Assembly (NCBI GenBank): GCA_024742395.1
Contig: JANSYO010000001.1
Location: 1-64,000, forward strand
DNA from: Cytophagales bacterium
Lineage (GTDB): Bacteria > Bacteroidota > Bacteroidia > Cytophagales > Spirosomataceae
Reading direction: 5' to 3'
Length of the DNA: 64,000 bases
The notes below the pieces were generated by a model. It searched no databases. It was not told where the DNA came from and saw only the letters and a program-made list of their open reading frames with translations. Shown piece after piece: positions 34,958 through 43,255 of this stretch. Numbering within the stretch: the stretch's first letter is position 1; every line of letters starts with the position of its first letter. Both the position numbers and the translations under genes were made by a program.

Positions 34958-35134
34958 TGGTCTGAGCGTCTTGAAAAGGACGAAGTTCTGCACCGTTATT
35001 TTGAAGAGAAAGCAGAAATACCTGCTGAATTCAGACATTTAAAACTCCATTCTACGGGTTTCTATCCGGAAGCTACCCAGTAGGATTTTCAACACTGCGG
35101 TTTTAAGGTGTAACTGTATATCAAACGGCCTTAA
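34886..35134 (+). pseudogene. Decayed ISAon1-type transposase N-terminal fragment
   Basis: Conceptual translation in one frame gives IELLKLFLPSLLVENFDLI, then FEEKAEIPAEFRHLKLHSTGFYPEATQ, a stop, DFQHCGFKV, a stop and LYIKR. This follows the ISAon1 transposase N-terminal region, whose usual end reads QDFP..G..VYLHIKRR. Two in-frame stops and the missing start and downstream catalytic part show it is dead. The identification rests on remembered family sequence, not a search. The remainder of the 400-base gap holds only the inverted repeats listed separately. Confidence 0.7.
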
Positions 35135-35140
35135 AAACAA

Positions 35141-35182
35141 TCTCTAATTTCCATTTGGCTTGGTTTATTCCGAAATTAGAGA
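35141..35182. repeat. 11-bp perfect inverted repeat upstream of the TPR/AraC regulator
   Basis: TCTCTAATTTC (35141-35151) and GAAATTAGAGA (35172-35182) are separated by 20 bases and end 20 bases before the proposed start of the regulator. There is no T-run. It may be an operator or a transposon end. Confidence 0.55.
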
Positions 35183-35202
35183 ATTATTTAAGTCTGTAGC
35201 TA

Positions 35203-37014
35203 TTGAAAATTTCTCCAAAAACATCTAACCAAATAAACATAGCTGTTCTTCCATTTGTGAATATGAGTGCCAGTGTGGAAAACGAATATTTCAGCGATGG
35301 TATTACAGAGGAGATCATTAACACATTAGCAAAATTAGATGTTCTAAAAGTGACATCTCGTACTTCTTCATTTCATTTTAAAGGAAAGAATATCCCTTTA
35401 CCTCAAATTGGGAAATTACTCGGAGTTTCCATTTTACTTGAAGGAAGTGTCAGGCTATTTGGTGATATCATCCGCATTACAGCTCAGTTAATAGATGCAG
35501 AAGAAGATTTTCATTTCTGGTCAGAGGCTTGGGATAGAAAACTTAACAACATTTTTGAGATTCAAGATGAGATAAGCCAAATAATAGCAGAAAAAATAAG
35601 AGAGCATACTTTTCATTTTGAAATTAATGATCAATCCACTTCAAGACGCACCGATTTAAGTGCATATGAATTGTATTTAAGAAGTAAATGCAACTTTGCT
35701 AAATTCCAGAAAGACGATCTGTTTAAATCTGTTGAAGAAATAGAAAAAGCAATTACTATTGATTCAAAATGTCCATTTTATTTTGCCGCCAAAGCCATTT
35801 ATTATGGATACATGGGCCTGATGAAAATAATTCCAACTGAAGATGCATTTAAAAGCTCAAAAGAGGCTGCAAGAATGGCTCTTCAGTTAGATCCTACAGA
35901 CCCTGAAGCAAACTATGCAATTGGAATGGTTTATTTCTTTTTTGAGAGGGATTTGACCACTGCAGAGTCTTACCTCGACGTTGCATTGAAATTCAGGCCC
36001 AACTATGCGAATGCACTTATTGGTGGGTCAGTTATGGATGTGATTCTTGGTAACAATGAAAGGTCATTATCTCGCGTAAAAAAAGCAATAGAATTAGATC
36101 CTCTTACACATACTCATATCTACTATCATGCTTCGGCTCTTCAAAGAATGGGCCGTTACAAGGAAGCACTAATTGAAGTCAATAAACTATTATATGTGAT
36201 TCCATATCACACAAATTCATATTGCTTAAAAGGCACAATTCTAACCAGGCTAGAAAAATACGAGGAAGCCGTGGAACATTATAAAACAGTTCCTATATCA
36301 ACAAATGAAACTGTAGTATATTATGCCGGAATCGGTATTGCATACGCTTCAAGCGGCAATTTGACACTGGCTAAAGAATACATGGCAATGGCTGAAAAAC
36401 AAACTCAAAAATTCCATTTAACATCAGAAGAGAACCCTAAAGTTATAATCAATATATATTTGGGAAACAAAGATCTGGCCTTTAAGGAAATTGAAAAGGA
36501 TATATCAGAAGGTAAATATTATCTTAATTTTTATCGTGACATTCCGGCATTCAAATTACTTATTAGCGACCCCCGATACAGCATTTTTGACAACATATTT
36601 AAAACAAATTTAGAAATTCAGGTTAGCGACTCTTCAGAGATTAATAAACTAAACAGAAACCCTCTTTTAAGTGGTAATCAGATAAAAAAATACCGTGAAA
36701 GTCTTTTAGACCTAATGGTTAATAAGAAACCCTATTTAAACGATAATTTGAGTTTACGTAGCCTAGCAGATCAATTAGATCTCACACCTAATCAATTATC
36801 GCTTGTTTTGAATGAAGGAGTTGGACATAATTTCAATAACTTTATCAACAAATACCGCGTCGAAGAATTCAAAAGGGTAGCAAAAAAGCCTGATCATTCT
36901 CACTTAACTTTAATAGGGATGGCTTTCAAGTGCGGCTTCAAATCCAAAACGGTGTTCAACACCTATTTTAAACTATATACCGGCACAACACCAAGCGAAT
37001 TTCTAAAAGGCTGA
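35203..37014 (+). CDS. TolB-like/FlgO domain, TPR and AraC helix-turn-helix fusion regulator
   Basis: 603 residues. The N-terminal domain (residues 12-145) reads IAVLPFVNMSASVENEYFSDGITEEIINTLAKLDVLKVTSRTSSF, as in the TolB/FlgO-like part of adenylate-cyclase-type TPR proteins. TPR repeats follow (about 170-480). An AraC-type helix-turn-helix ends the protein (LSLRSLADQLDLTPNQLSLVLNEGVGHNFNNFINKYRVEEFK and a second helix pair). An in-frame stop at 35197 and no suitable ATG force a TTG start at 35203; the first ATG (35263) would cut into the domain. It is probably a cytoplasmic regulator of the genes that follow. Confidence 0.8.
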   Translation: MKISPKTSNQINIAVLPFVNMSASVENEYFSDGITEEIINTLAKLDVLKVTSRTSSFHFKGKNIPLPQIGKLLGVSILLEGSVRLFGDIIRITAQLIDAEEDFHFWSEAWDRKLNNIFEIQDEISQIIAEKIREHTFHFEINDQSTSRRTDLSAYELYLRSKCNFAKFQKDDLFKSVEEIEKAITIDSKCPFYFAAKAIYYGYMGLMKIIPTEDAFKSSKEAARMALQLDPTDPEANYAIGMVYFFFERDLTTAESYLDVALKFRPNYANALIGGSVMDVILGNNERSLSRVKKAIELDPLTHTHIYYHASALQRMGRYKEALIEVNKLLYVIPYHTNSYCLKGTILTRLEKYEEAVEHYKTVPISTNETVVYYAGIGIAYASSGNLTLAKEYMAMAEKQTQKFHLTSEENPKVIINIYLGNKDLAFKEIEKDISEGKYYLNFYRDIPAFKLLISDPRYSIFDNIFKTNLEIQVSDSSEINKLNRNPLLSGNQIKKYRESLLDLMVNKKPYLNDNLSLRSLADQLDLTPNQLSLVLNEGVGHNFNNFINKYRVEEFKRVAKKPDHSHLTLIGMAFKCGFKSKTVFNTYFKLYTGTTPSEFLKG

Positions 37015-37105
37015 TTTCAATCAACCTTTACTTCATTATTAAGTTCGGAATTATAATTCTGAACATACTCGTGTAATTGCGAACTTCCATTTCTAGGGAG
37101 CTGAC

Positions 37106-37123
37106 TTTCTTTGCACAAAGAAA
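37106..37123. promoter_or_regulatory. Dyad over a -7-like box upstream of the porin-like gene
   Basis: TTTCTTTG-CA-CAAAGAAA, eight perfect pairs around two bases, 11 bases before the ATG at 37135. The left arm resembles TAnnTTTG with one change, so a repressor or the predicted regulator could bind here. Confidence 0.4.
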
Positions 37124-37134
37124 ATCGAAAGACC

Positions 37135-37713
37135 ATGAAAAAACTTAGACTAATACCCTTGATTTTAGTCATGTGTTCAATTTTTGTAAGCGGACAAGAT
37201 AAAGACCAATCAAAAGGACTATCTAAAGAAAAGGTTGCTTTAAAAATACAATATTTCGGAGAGTTGGTACTGCACCCCGGACTTTCCATAGGTATAGATT
37301 ATACCTTATTGAACTCTAAACGGGTAAGCATTCATATTGATACCGACTTAGGTGGTTTCTGGCATCGCTGGAACAATTCATCAGTATTCCTGAAGAGTTC
37401 AATAGGCTCTAAATTTGATATGGGACCAATTTTCACAGATATAACCGTAGGTCTAGGGTACATGCATTCCTGGTCAGCGGGTCCTCTTTTTGAACGGACA
37501 GAGAATGGAGATATAGGGAAAGCAAAAAATAACGGCAATCCTCATTTTATACCCAATGCTTCATTTCTTATAGGATGGGATACAAAAAACAAGAAAAACA
37601 AACATTCCTGGAGGGCTTTCATAGGTCCGGAAGCCTATCTGCAATCTTCTTATAATCATATGTTCATGCCACACTTGGCAGCCAAAATCGGCATTACTCT
37701 TAAACTCTTCTGA
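37135..37713 (+). CDS. Secreted outer-membrane beta-barrel-like protein
   Basis: About 192 residues from ATG 37135, which begins a signal peptide (KKLRLIPLILVMCSIFVSGQ); a start 24 bases earlier is less likely. The mature sequence alternates polar and hydrophobic residues and ends in a strand with terminal Phe (KIGITLKLF), typical of small outer-membrane barrels. No named family recognised. It ends 2 bases before the hydrolase gene, so the two are one operon. Confidence 0.65.
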   Translation: MKKLRLIPLILVMCSIFVSGQDKDQSKGLSKEKVALKIQYFGELVLHPGLSIGIDYTLLNSKRVSIHIDTDLGGFWHRWNNSSVFLKSSIGSKFDMGPIFTDITVGLGYMHSWSAGPLFERTENGDIGKAKNNGNPHFIPNASFLIGWDTKNKKNKHSWRAFIGPEAYLQSSYNHMFMPHLAAKIGITLKLF

Positions 37714-37715
37714 TT

Positions 37716-38744
37716 ATGAAAAAATCCCTTTTAATCCTGCTGTCCATTTTTCTTATAGTTATTACCTCTTGCGAAAAAACAGATTTTTATAATGGGGATC
37801 ACTTTTTTGTTAAAAGCAAAGGTGCTGAAATGCCAGTTTTTATAAAAGGAAATATCCGTTCAGGTACAATCATTTTATTTTTACATGGAGGTCCGGGCGG
37901 GAATGCATCTCTTCCTTCATTCATGCCTGTTTCTAAAGAGCTTGAAAAAGATTATGCATTTGCTTATTGGGATCAGCGGGGCTCAGGGCTTTCAAGAGGA
38001 AATCCCGATAGCGATACATTTACCATTGAACAATTTGTGGAAGATTTGGATCTGGTAGTAGAAACAATTAACCTAAGATACCAAAATCCACGAATCATAT
38101 TTTATGGTATTAGCTGGGGTGGGGCTCTAGGAAGTGCCTATCTGAGCACTAAAGACTATCAGAATAAGATCGACGGTTTTATTTGTATGGACAGCGGCCA
38201 TAATCTGGTAGAAGGTCTTCCAAAATCTGTAGAATTTGTTAAAAATTATGCTCAAGAACAGATAGATCTGGGCAATAACATTTCCTATTGGACTGAGGCT
38301 AGGGACTGGTGTGCCACCATGCCAGACATGACAAAAAAGGAAAACTACTTCAAATATGATAGCTATTTGGCGGACACAAACGCCTACCGAAAAGACCCGA
38401 ACCAAAAAGTACAGGGTCCGGAGGTTGGTCTTCGCGGTACAATGAATTCTTACTTGTCACTTGCTCTCTTTTTTAATGGTGCATACCTAATACCCAGATT
38501 CAATATTTTGGAACTGAACCTGAGTTCGGAAATGGCTAAAATAAAAATACCCAGCCTTGTTATATGGGGAAGATACGATGGGGTAAATACTATTGAGATG
38601 GGTTATGATGCATTTAACAGCATCGGTGGCCCTGAATTCTTAAAAAAGGAACTTATAATTCTAGAAAACAGTGCACATGAAGGCTATATCGAAGAACAAG
38701 AATTGTTTGTCAGAACATTCAGAAGATTCGTAAATAATTTGTGA
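37716..38744 (+). CDS. Alpha/beta hydrolase lipoprotein (proline iminopeptidase-like)
   Basis: 342 residues. A lipoprotein signal ends in VITSC (Cys19). The hydrolase core has the oxyanion motif LFLHGGPGGNAS, AYWDQRGSGLS, the nucleophile elbow GISWGG, a late Asp in WGRYDGV and His in NSAHEGY, so the catalytic triad is complete. HGGPGG and WDQRG are hallmarks of the proline iminopeptidase/S33 type. Substrate unknown; periplasmic or outer-membrane location is expected from the lipid anchor. Confidence 0.87.
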   Translation: MKKSLLILLSIFLIVITSCEKTDFYNGDHFFVKSKGAEMPVFIKGNIRSGTIILFLHGGPGGNASLPSFMPVSKELEKDYAFAYWDQRGSGLSRGNPDSDTFTIEQFVEDLDLVVETINLRYQNPRIIFYGISWGGALGSAYLSTKDYQNKIDGFICMDSGHNLVEGLPKSVEFVKNYAQEQIDLGNNISYWTEARDWCATMPDMTKKENYFKYDSYLADTNAYRKDPNQKVQGPEVGLRGTMNSYLSLALFFNGAYLIPRFNILELNLSSEMAKIKIPSLVIWGRYDGVNTIEMGYDAFNSIGGPEFLKKELIILENSAHEGYIEEQELFVRTFRRFVNNL

Positions 38745-38835
38745 AGCATGAGCTGAAAATCAGTCAGTCTATTTAACACATTAACACTCTCAATAAATAT
38801 CGAATTCCAGACAGGAATAATGAAAATAAAGAAAT

Positions 38836-39768
38836 ATGAAAGCAGTAATTTATAAAGAGTACGGACCACCTTCGGTACTAAAAATGGTTAAGGTCAGAAA
38901 GCCAAAACCACAAAGCAACGAAATTCTTATCAAGGTATATTCTACTAGCGTCACTTCAGGTGATGTAAGATTACGAAGTTCTGATTTCCCACCCATGGCA
39001 TGGCTAATTGTCAGGCTTATATACGGCCTCTTTAAGCCTAAGAAACAAATTTTAGGGCATGAATTTTCAGGCTTAGTAGAAGAAATTGGGAAAGATGTAA
39101 CGAAGTATAAGGTAGGTGATGAGGTTATAGGCACTCCAACTATGCTTAAAACCGGCACCTATACAGAGTATCTATGCATTCCTGAAGAAAGGAAAAAAGG
39201 TATATTATTCTCTAAACCTAAAAATCTAAGTTTCAATGAAGCTGCGACAATACCGGTAGGAGGAATTACTGCTCTTTGTCTTTTACAGAAAGCCGGATTG
39301 AGCAATCAACAATCAGTACTAATTTATGGTGCTACTGGAAGTGTAGGAAGTTATGCTGTACAAATTGCTAAAGAGAAAGGGGCCAAAATAACGGCTGTAT
39401 GCAGTAGTCCCAATTTCGAAATGGCCAGATCTCTCGGTGCTGATTTAACAATTGACTATCGAACTCAGGATTACACTAGTTTAGAACGGAAATATGATAT
39501 TGTTTTTGATGCTGTAGGAAAGACTTCGAAATCAATAGCCAGAAAGGTTTTAAAAGAGGGAGGTCATTTTGTTACTGTAAAGTCAATGATTAGCACAAAT
39601 AAGGTTCATCTTAAAGAGCTTAGTGAGCTTGCAGCCAAGGGTAAAATTAAACCCTATTTAGACAAATGTTTCCCCTTTTCTGAAATAGTAGCTGCTCATA
39701 AGTATGTAGAAAATGGCCATAAAAGAGGGAATGTCGCAATCGAAATAGTAGCTCCAGATTATAACTAA
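38836..39768 (+). CDS. Zinc-independent MDR alcohol dehydrogenase/quinone oxidoreductase family
   Basis: 310 residues. It opens with MKAVIYKEYGPPSVLKM, continues with the GroES-like domain (ILGHEFSGLVEEIGKDVTKYKVGDEVIG) and a Rossmann domain with LIYGATGSVGSYAVQIAK. The structural zinc cysteines and catalytic zinc ligands of classical alcohol dehydrogenases are missing, as in quinone oxidoreductases. Reduction of enals or quinones with NADPH is the family role. It is 91 bases after the hydrolase and may be a separate unit. Confidence 0.88.
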   Translation: MKAVIYKEYGPPSVLKMVKVRKPKPQSNEILIKVYSTSVTSGDVRLRSSDFPPMAWLIVRLIYGLFKPKKQILGHEFSGLVEEIGKDVTKYKVGDEVIGTPTMLKTGTYTEYLCIPEERKKGILFSKPKNLSFNEAATIPVGGITALCLLQKAGLSNQQSVLIYGATGSVGSYAVQIAKEKGAKITAVCSSPNFEMARSLGADLTIDYRTQDYTSLERKYDIVFDAVGKTSKSIARKVLKEGGHFVTVKSMISTNKVHLKELSELAAKGKIKPYLDKCFPFSEIVAAHKYVENGHKRGNVAIEIVAPDYN

Positions 39769-39845
39769 ACCTTTATCAGTCAGCTATTTCAATTTTAAAT
39801 TATTAAGTAAAATTTATTTCACTCATCGAATTTTCAACTAATCTA

Positions 39846-40880
39846 ATGTTTAACAAAACTCAACTTTATCATTTTAGTCAACTCATCGTTGTTTTATGTG
39901 GACTATCAATTACTTCCGGATGTGAAAGGGGGCTCAGACCACTTCCTAACTCCATTGAAATAGAGGTTAAAAGATCTATTGAGAATGGATTTGATGGAAT
40001 GATTGTGTATGTCAATCAAGGTGGCCAATCTGCTTTTTACAGTGGAGGATGGAAAAACCGGGAGGAATTGATCCCCGCTGACCCACACGCTTTATTTAAA
40101 ATTGGAAGTATTAGTAAATTATATATTGCAGCTGCCACTGCAAAACTAGTCCACGATAGGAAGTTGTCATTGGAGGAAAAACTATCTGATCTTTTACCAG
40201 AAGTCAAAGGAAGGATTCAGTTTGCAGAAATTATCAGTTTAAGGATGTTACTCCAGCATCGTAGTGGCATACCAGACTTCTTATATGATTCTGAGTTTAT
40301 CAATAGCGATCCTCAGGAGGATTATATGACTACAGCAGGCTTAATTTTTGATGAGAAAGCGGATTTCATACCGGATAAAAAATACAAATATTCAAACACC
40401 AATTATTTACTGATTGGCGAAATTCTTGATCGCACCTTGGGCTATAGTCACCATGAATTTATAAAAAATGAAATTCTAATTCCACTCGGATTGAACAACA
40501 CTTATAGTTTATTTAGTGAGGTAGATTCAAGTAAAGTCATGAGCGGATATTTTGTTGGATATGAGGCTGATTTAAAGACAAATGACTATACCAGACCAGG
40601 TGGCTCAATGGTAGCCTCTGCTGAAGATGTTGGTATATTTTTACGAGCACTTATTGATGGAACATTATTAAATGCTGAGGAGCAGGAAATATATTCTTCA
40701 GTTTATGTGTACGAACATACCGGCTGGCTTGATGGGTATACCAGTATTGCTCGATATCACAAGGAGATTGATGCCGTCGTTGTTCAATTTGTCAACACAA
40801 GCAGCAATGAGATGTATTGGCTAAAACTAAACAGAGTATATAACCGGATTGTTGGGATTATTGAGAAGAATTTAAAGTGA
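39846..40880 (+). CDS. Serine hydrolase lipoprotein, beta-lactamase class C/PBP4* family
   Basis: 344 residues. A lipoprotein signal ends in ITSGC (about Cys26). The SxxK motif is GSISKLY, the second motif is the YSN of KYSNTNYLLIGEIL, and the third catalytic motif (HTG type) reads EHTGWLDGY near the end. These make it a DD-peptidase/esterase-type enzyme rather than a proven antibiotic resistance determinant. It is the last gene of the accessory run after the tRNA. The 178 bases after it hold no recognisable gene. Confidence 0.85.
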   Translation: MFNKTQLYHFSQLIVVLCGLSITSGCERGLRPLPNSIEIEVKRSIENGFDGMIVYVNQGGQSAFYSGGWKNREELIPADPHALFKIGSISKLYIAAATAKLVHDRKLSLEEKLSDLLPEVKGRIQFAEIISLRMLLQHRSGIPDFLYDSEFINSDPQEDYMTTAGLIFDEKADFIPDKKYKYSNTNYLLIGEILDRTLGYSHHEFIKNEILIPLGLNNTYSLFSEVDSSKVMSGYFVGYEADLKTNDYTRPGGSMVASAEDVGIFLRALIDGTLLNAEEQEIYSSVYVYEHTGWLDGYTSIARYHKEIDAVVVQFVNTSSNEMYWLKLNRVYNRIVGIIEKNLK

Positions 40881-41058
40881 CTGCAATTAAAAAGTCATGC
40901 ATCTAAAAAATACCAGTTGTAAACTTTGGCTTATTTCATCACGCCTTCCTCAAGAAATCTGTCCTATTTGTATACCTAAATACTATTTTCAGGCAACAGG
41001 AATTGTTACCCAAATGGAATCATTGAACGACGAGTTGCTGATGCTTTAAACAATTCAA

Positions 41059-41604
41059 TTAAAGCATAGCCGCACGGCCATCATACGGATTGATCAGTGC
41101 TTTTGTTAATCCGGAGAGCGAAAGACCTGAACTTTCTTCGAAAGATGAACCTTGCTCATCAAAAATACTTTCAACAGGCACCACTTTGACCGGCACTGAG
41201 GCCTTTTTAAGTAGTGGGATGATATTGAAACTATTCTCACCCGAAAATTTGAATTTCAAGCCGTCGGCCAAATATATCTCCTCAATACCACTCACCTTTA
41301 AGAAGGTATTCAAAGCGTAACGCCTGTCAGAGGTTATAACCTCTGAATACATTGCCGTTATCCGTGATTGATACTTGCTTTTAAGAAGATTGCGGGATTT
41401 CACAAACTCCTCACTTTCCATCTCTTTAATAAACCGAACCTTTGAATAATAAAGCATGCCACTGATTGTATCTGGCGGGTAAATGCCATGAAGAAGCATG
41501 ATATGATAATTTTGACCTGGATTGCTCTCTATTATTTTCTTCAAAAGAAGCAGTGGTCTTACGCTGAAATCGTTCGGAACCAGAATTTTCTTTGATTGTA
41601 CCAT
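41059..41604 (-). CDS. USP-like small protein, paralogue 1
   Basis: 181 residues from ATG 41604; a TTG 6 bases earlier is in frame. It opens SKKILVPNDFSVRPLLLLKK, much like the first strand and helix of universal stress proteins (KILVPTDFS), and continues with YHIMLLHGIYPPD. The usual nucleotide-binding G-x9-GS motif is not visible, so it would be a non-ATP-binding member if the relationship is real. A near copy is encoded 2.2 kb away, and both end in YDGR(A/T)A. Direct-repeat operator sites lie upstream. Confidence 0.6.
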   Translation of the reverse strand: MVQSKKILVPNDFSVRPLLLLKKIIESNPGQNYHIMLLHGIYPPDTISGMLYYSKVRFIKEMESEEFVKSRNLLKSKYQSRITAMYSEVITSDRRYALNTFLKVSGIEEIYLADGLKFKFSGENSFNIIPLLKKASVPVKVVPVESIFDEQGSSFEESSGLSLSGLTKALINPYDGRAAML

Positions 41605-41660
41605 AGCCAATTATTTTTAAACAATTTGATCATAGCACATTAGAAACAGATAAATCTGAG

Positions 41661-41708
41661 ATTAGAAATCTATTAGATAATTTGACCTGAGATTAAAATG
41701 AGATTAGA
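41661..41708. promoter_or_regulatory. Spaced direct repeats, putative OmpR-type operator 1
   Basis: Hexamers ATTAGA, ATTAGA, ATTAAA, ATTAGA begin at 41661, 41672, 41692 and 41703, i.e. offsets 0, 11, 31, 42. The first is 56 bases upstream of the ATG of paralogue 1. An 11-bp step (one helical turn) is the usual footprint of winged-helix OmpR/PhoB regulators. Confidence 0.6.
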
Positions 41709-41763
41709 AAAAAATACTAATTAGGGTAGTTTTATTGAAAGTGTTACACTCTCAATACTTACA

Positions 41764-41790
41764 ATATTGTGCTAAGAGTTAGCACAATAT
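41764..41790. repeat. 12-bp perfect hairpin with 3-base loop
   Basis: ATATTGTGCTAA and TTAGCACAATAT around GAG. There is no T-run on either strand, so it is not an ordinary terminator. It lies in a 400-base gap between two minus-strand genes. Confidence 0.6.
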
Positions 41791-41857
41791 CCCGGTTTGT
41801 ACGAATGATGGTGATAGTTGGCGTCCTGAAGTTTGGATCAAAGTTGGACTCCATTAC

Positions 41858-41944
41858 CTATTTCTGAACGCCAATACCACTATAATTTACAAGAATAAAC
41901 ACCACTTTTTTAGCTTTATGAGCTAATGCAGTCAGTCCAAATTC
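41858..41944 (-). pseudogene. Possible transposase C-terminal remnant (IS110-like?)
   Basis: The minus strand encodes EFGLTALAHKAKKVVFILVN and a few more residues before a stop, with another stop just upstream. The pattern loosely resembles the helix near the end of IS110-type transposases. The match is weak and there is no flanking evidence. Confidence 0.25.
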
Positions 41945-42006
41945 ATCCTACTTATACAAGACTTTAAGTATTTAGCTTGACTTATACGCTTTAACATCTG
42001 GTTAGC

Positions 42007-42789
42007 TTAATATAATGAGGGTTTTCTTTCTCTTCTTCTTCTCTTTAACAAATCCCTTTTTATATAAGGCTGTTTTCTTTGGGCCAATTTAAAGATAGCC
42101 AGTTTGTAATAATCATATAGCATGACAATAGTTAGCACCACACAGACTATATAAAATGTTTTAACTTGAATAATCGAATAAAGCAAACCAGCCAAAATCC
42201 CCCCGGACAAGTAAGAACACAGAATTGAGATCAATAATTTAGCCTTACGGACAGTCTCCAGGTCTTCCCTAAATTCCCTCTTAGTAAGCATAGAAAAGGT
42301 AATCCCTAAATCGGTAGTAAGACCCGTCAAATGAGTAGTTTTAACGGCAAAATTGGAAATGCTGGCGGTAAGACCATTCTGCAATCCCATTGAATACAAC
42401 AGTATAGCAATTAGAAACTCGGTTTCCTTCAAGGTGTCCTGGTAATAATATTGCAAATAAAGAGCCACGCACAATAGGCATATGACCTCAAAAACCATTG
42501 GAATTAAATGAGCTAAGTATCTCCTGTTCTTTCCATTAATTACGAATAAATTGGATGTAAAAGAACCCGCCATAAAAAGGCTTATCCACACGAATACTAT
42601 GGCCGCCTGAAACCAGTTGCCTTTAGAAATCTCCTGAGCCAGTATGGCATAATGCCCTGTGACATTAGAGGTAAATGCAAAAAACAAAATGACAGACATT
42701 ACATTCACCATACCCGCTGAAAAAGAGGTTAATATGCCTAATTGCAGATTATCTTTAAACGTCCTGTAATTACTATATTTTCTGAGCAT
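42007..42789 (-). CDS. DUF1275 (YoaK) family membrane protein
   Basis: 260 residues with six predicted transmembrane helices. Family hallmarks are LTSFSAGMVNVMSVILFF, FTSNVTGHYAILAQ, GLQNGLTASISNFAVKTTHLTGLTTDLG and the SGGILAGLL helix. The family is an uncharacterised membrane protein group, often near stress genes. The tail is strongly basic (KRDLLKRRRRERK). The start overlaps the previous gene by 17 bases, so it is the third gene of an operon led by USP-like paralogue 2. Confidence 0.87.
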   Translation of the reverse strand: MLRKYSNYRTFKDNLQLGILTSFSAGMVNVMSVILFFAFTSNVTGHYAILAQEISKGNWFQAAIVFVWISLFMAGSFTSNLFVINGKNRRYLAHLIPMVFEVICLLCVALYLQYYYQDTLKETEFLIAILLYSMGLQNGLTASISNFAVKTTHLTGLTTDLGITFSMLTKREFREDLETVRKAKLLISILCSYLSGGILAGLLYSIIQVKTFYIVCVVLTIVMLYDYYKLAIFKLAQRKQPYIKRDLLKRRRRERKPSLY

Positions 42790-43255
42790 ACTCCTCCTTC
42801 ATTTTCCTTTTAAAGGTCATTTTCACAATTCCTCTTACTTGCAAATCAAAATTGAAATGAATGATCATGCTGTCATGTGATAAGTATTGAATCTGATAAT
42901 CTTCTACTCTCTTTCCCTCATGTTCTAATTCGAGTATATGTCCTCTCCCTTTGAGATTCCATACGACTTTCTCAGACGTACCTTCTATCGTTTTGAGATC
43001 CAAAGTATGATCAGAAAAGAAGCTCCATATTTCTGACTTATGAATGAGAAGGTTCTTTCTAATCTCCTCTTGCTGTCCATCATTAATCTGGAAGTCAATT
43101 AATGTACCATCGTGATTTACCTTTTCATACTCCCATGAAACTTCTTCCCACTGCCCAATCAAATCTTTCTCAGGGCTCTCCTTATTCAGAATGATAAAGC
43201 CCGAAAAAAGCAATAATGCAAAAAGGACACTAAGAAATAGCCGTACGACCGTCAT
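42773..43255 (-). CDS. Hypothetical membrane-anchored protein, lipocalin-like
   Basis: 160 residues. An N-terminal hydrophobic segment (VRLFLSVLFALLLFSGFIIL) acts as signal or anchor. The rest is beta-rich with DLIGQWEEVSWEYEK at the start and YQIQYLSHDSMIIHF later, similar in rhythm to lipocalin-like proteins of Bacteroidota, but no family can be named with confidence. It overlaps both neighbours (26 and 17 bases), so translation is coupled through the operon. Confidence 0.6.
   Translation of the reverse strand: MTVVRLFLSVLFALLLFSGFIILNKESPEKDLIGQWEEVSWEYEKVNHDGTLIDFQINDGQQEEIRKNLLIHKSEIWSFFSDHTLDLKTIEGTSEKVVWNLKGRGHILELEHEGKRVEDYQIQYLSHDSMIIHFNFDLQVRGIVKMTFKRKMKEEYAQKI

Noticed and set aside
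39846-40880. Antibiotic-resistance beta-lactamase
   Set aside because: The SxxK/YxN fold is shared by many esterases and DD-peptidases; nothing points to beta-lactam hydrolysis.
40881-41058. A 44-codon frame between the beta-lactamase-fold gene and USP-like paralogue 1
   Set aside because: No start site, no recognisable domain and no sign of translation; treated as noncoding.
41041-41067. Inverted repeat ATGCTTTAA/TTAAAGCAT at the end of USP-like paralogue 1 as terminator
   Set aside because: Nine AT-rich pairs with a 9-base loop and no T-run; too weak to call.
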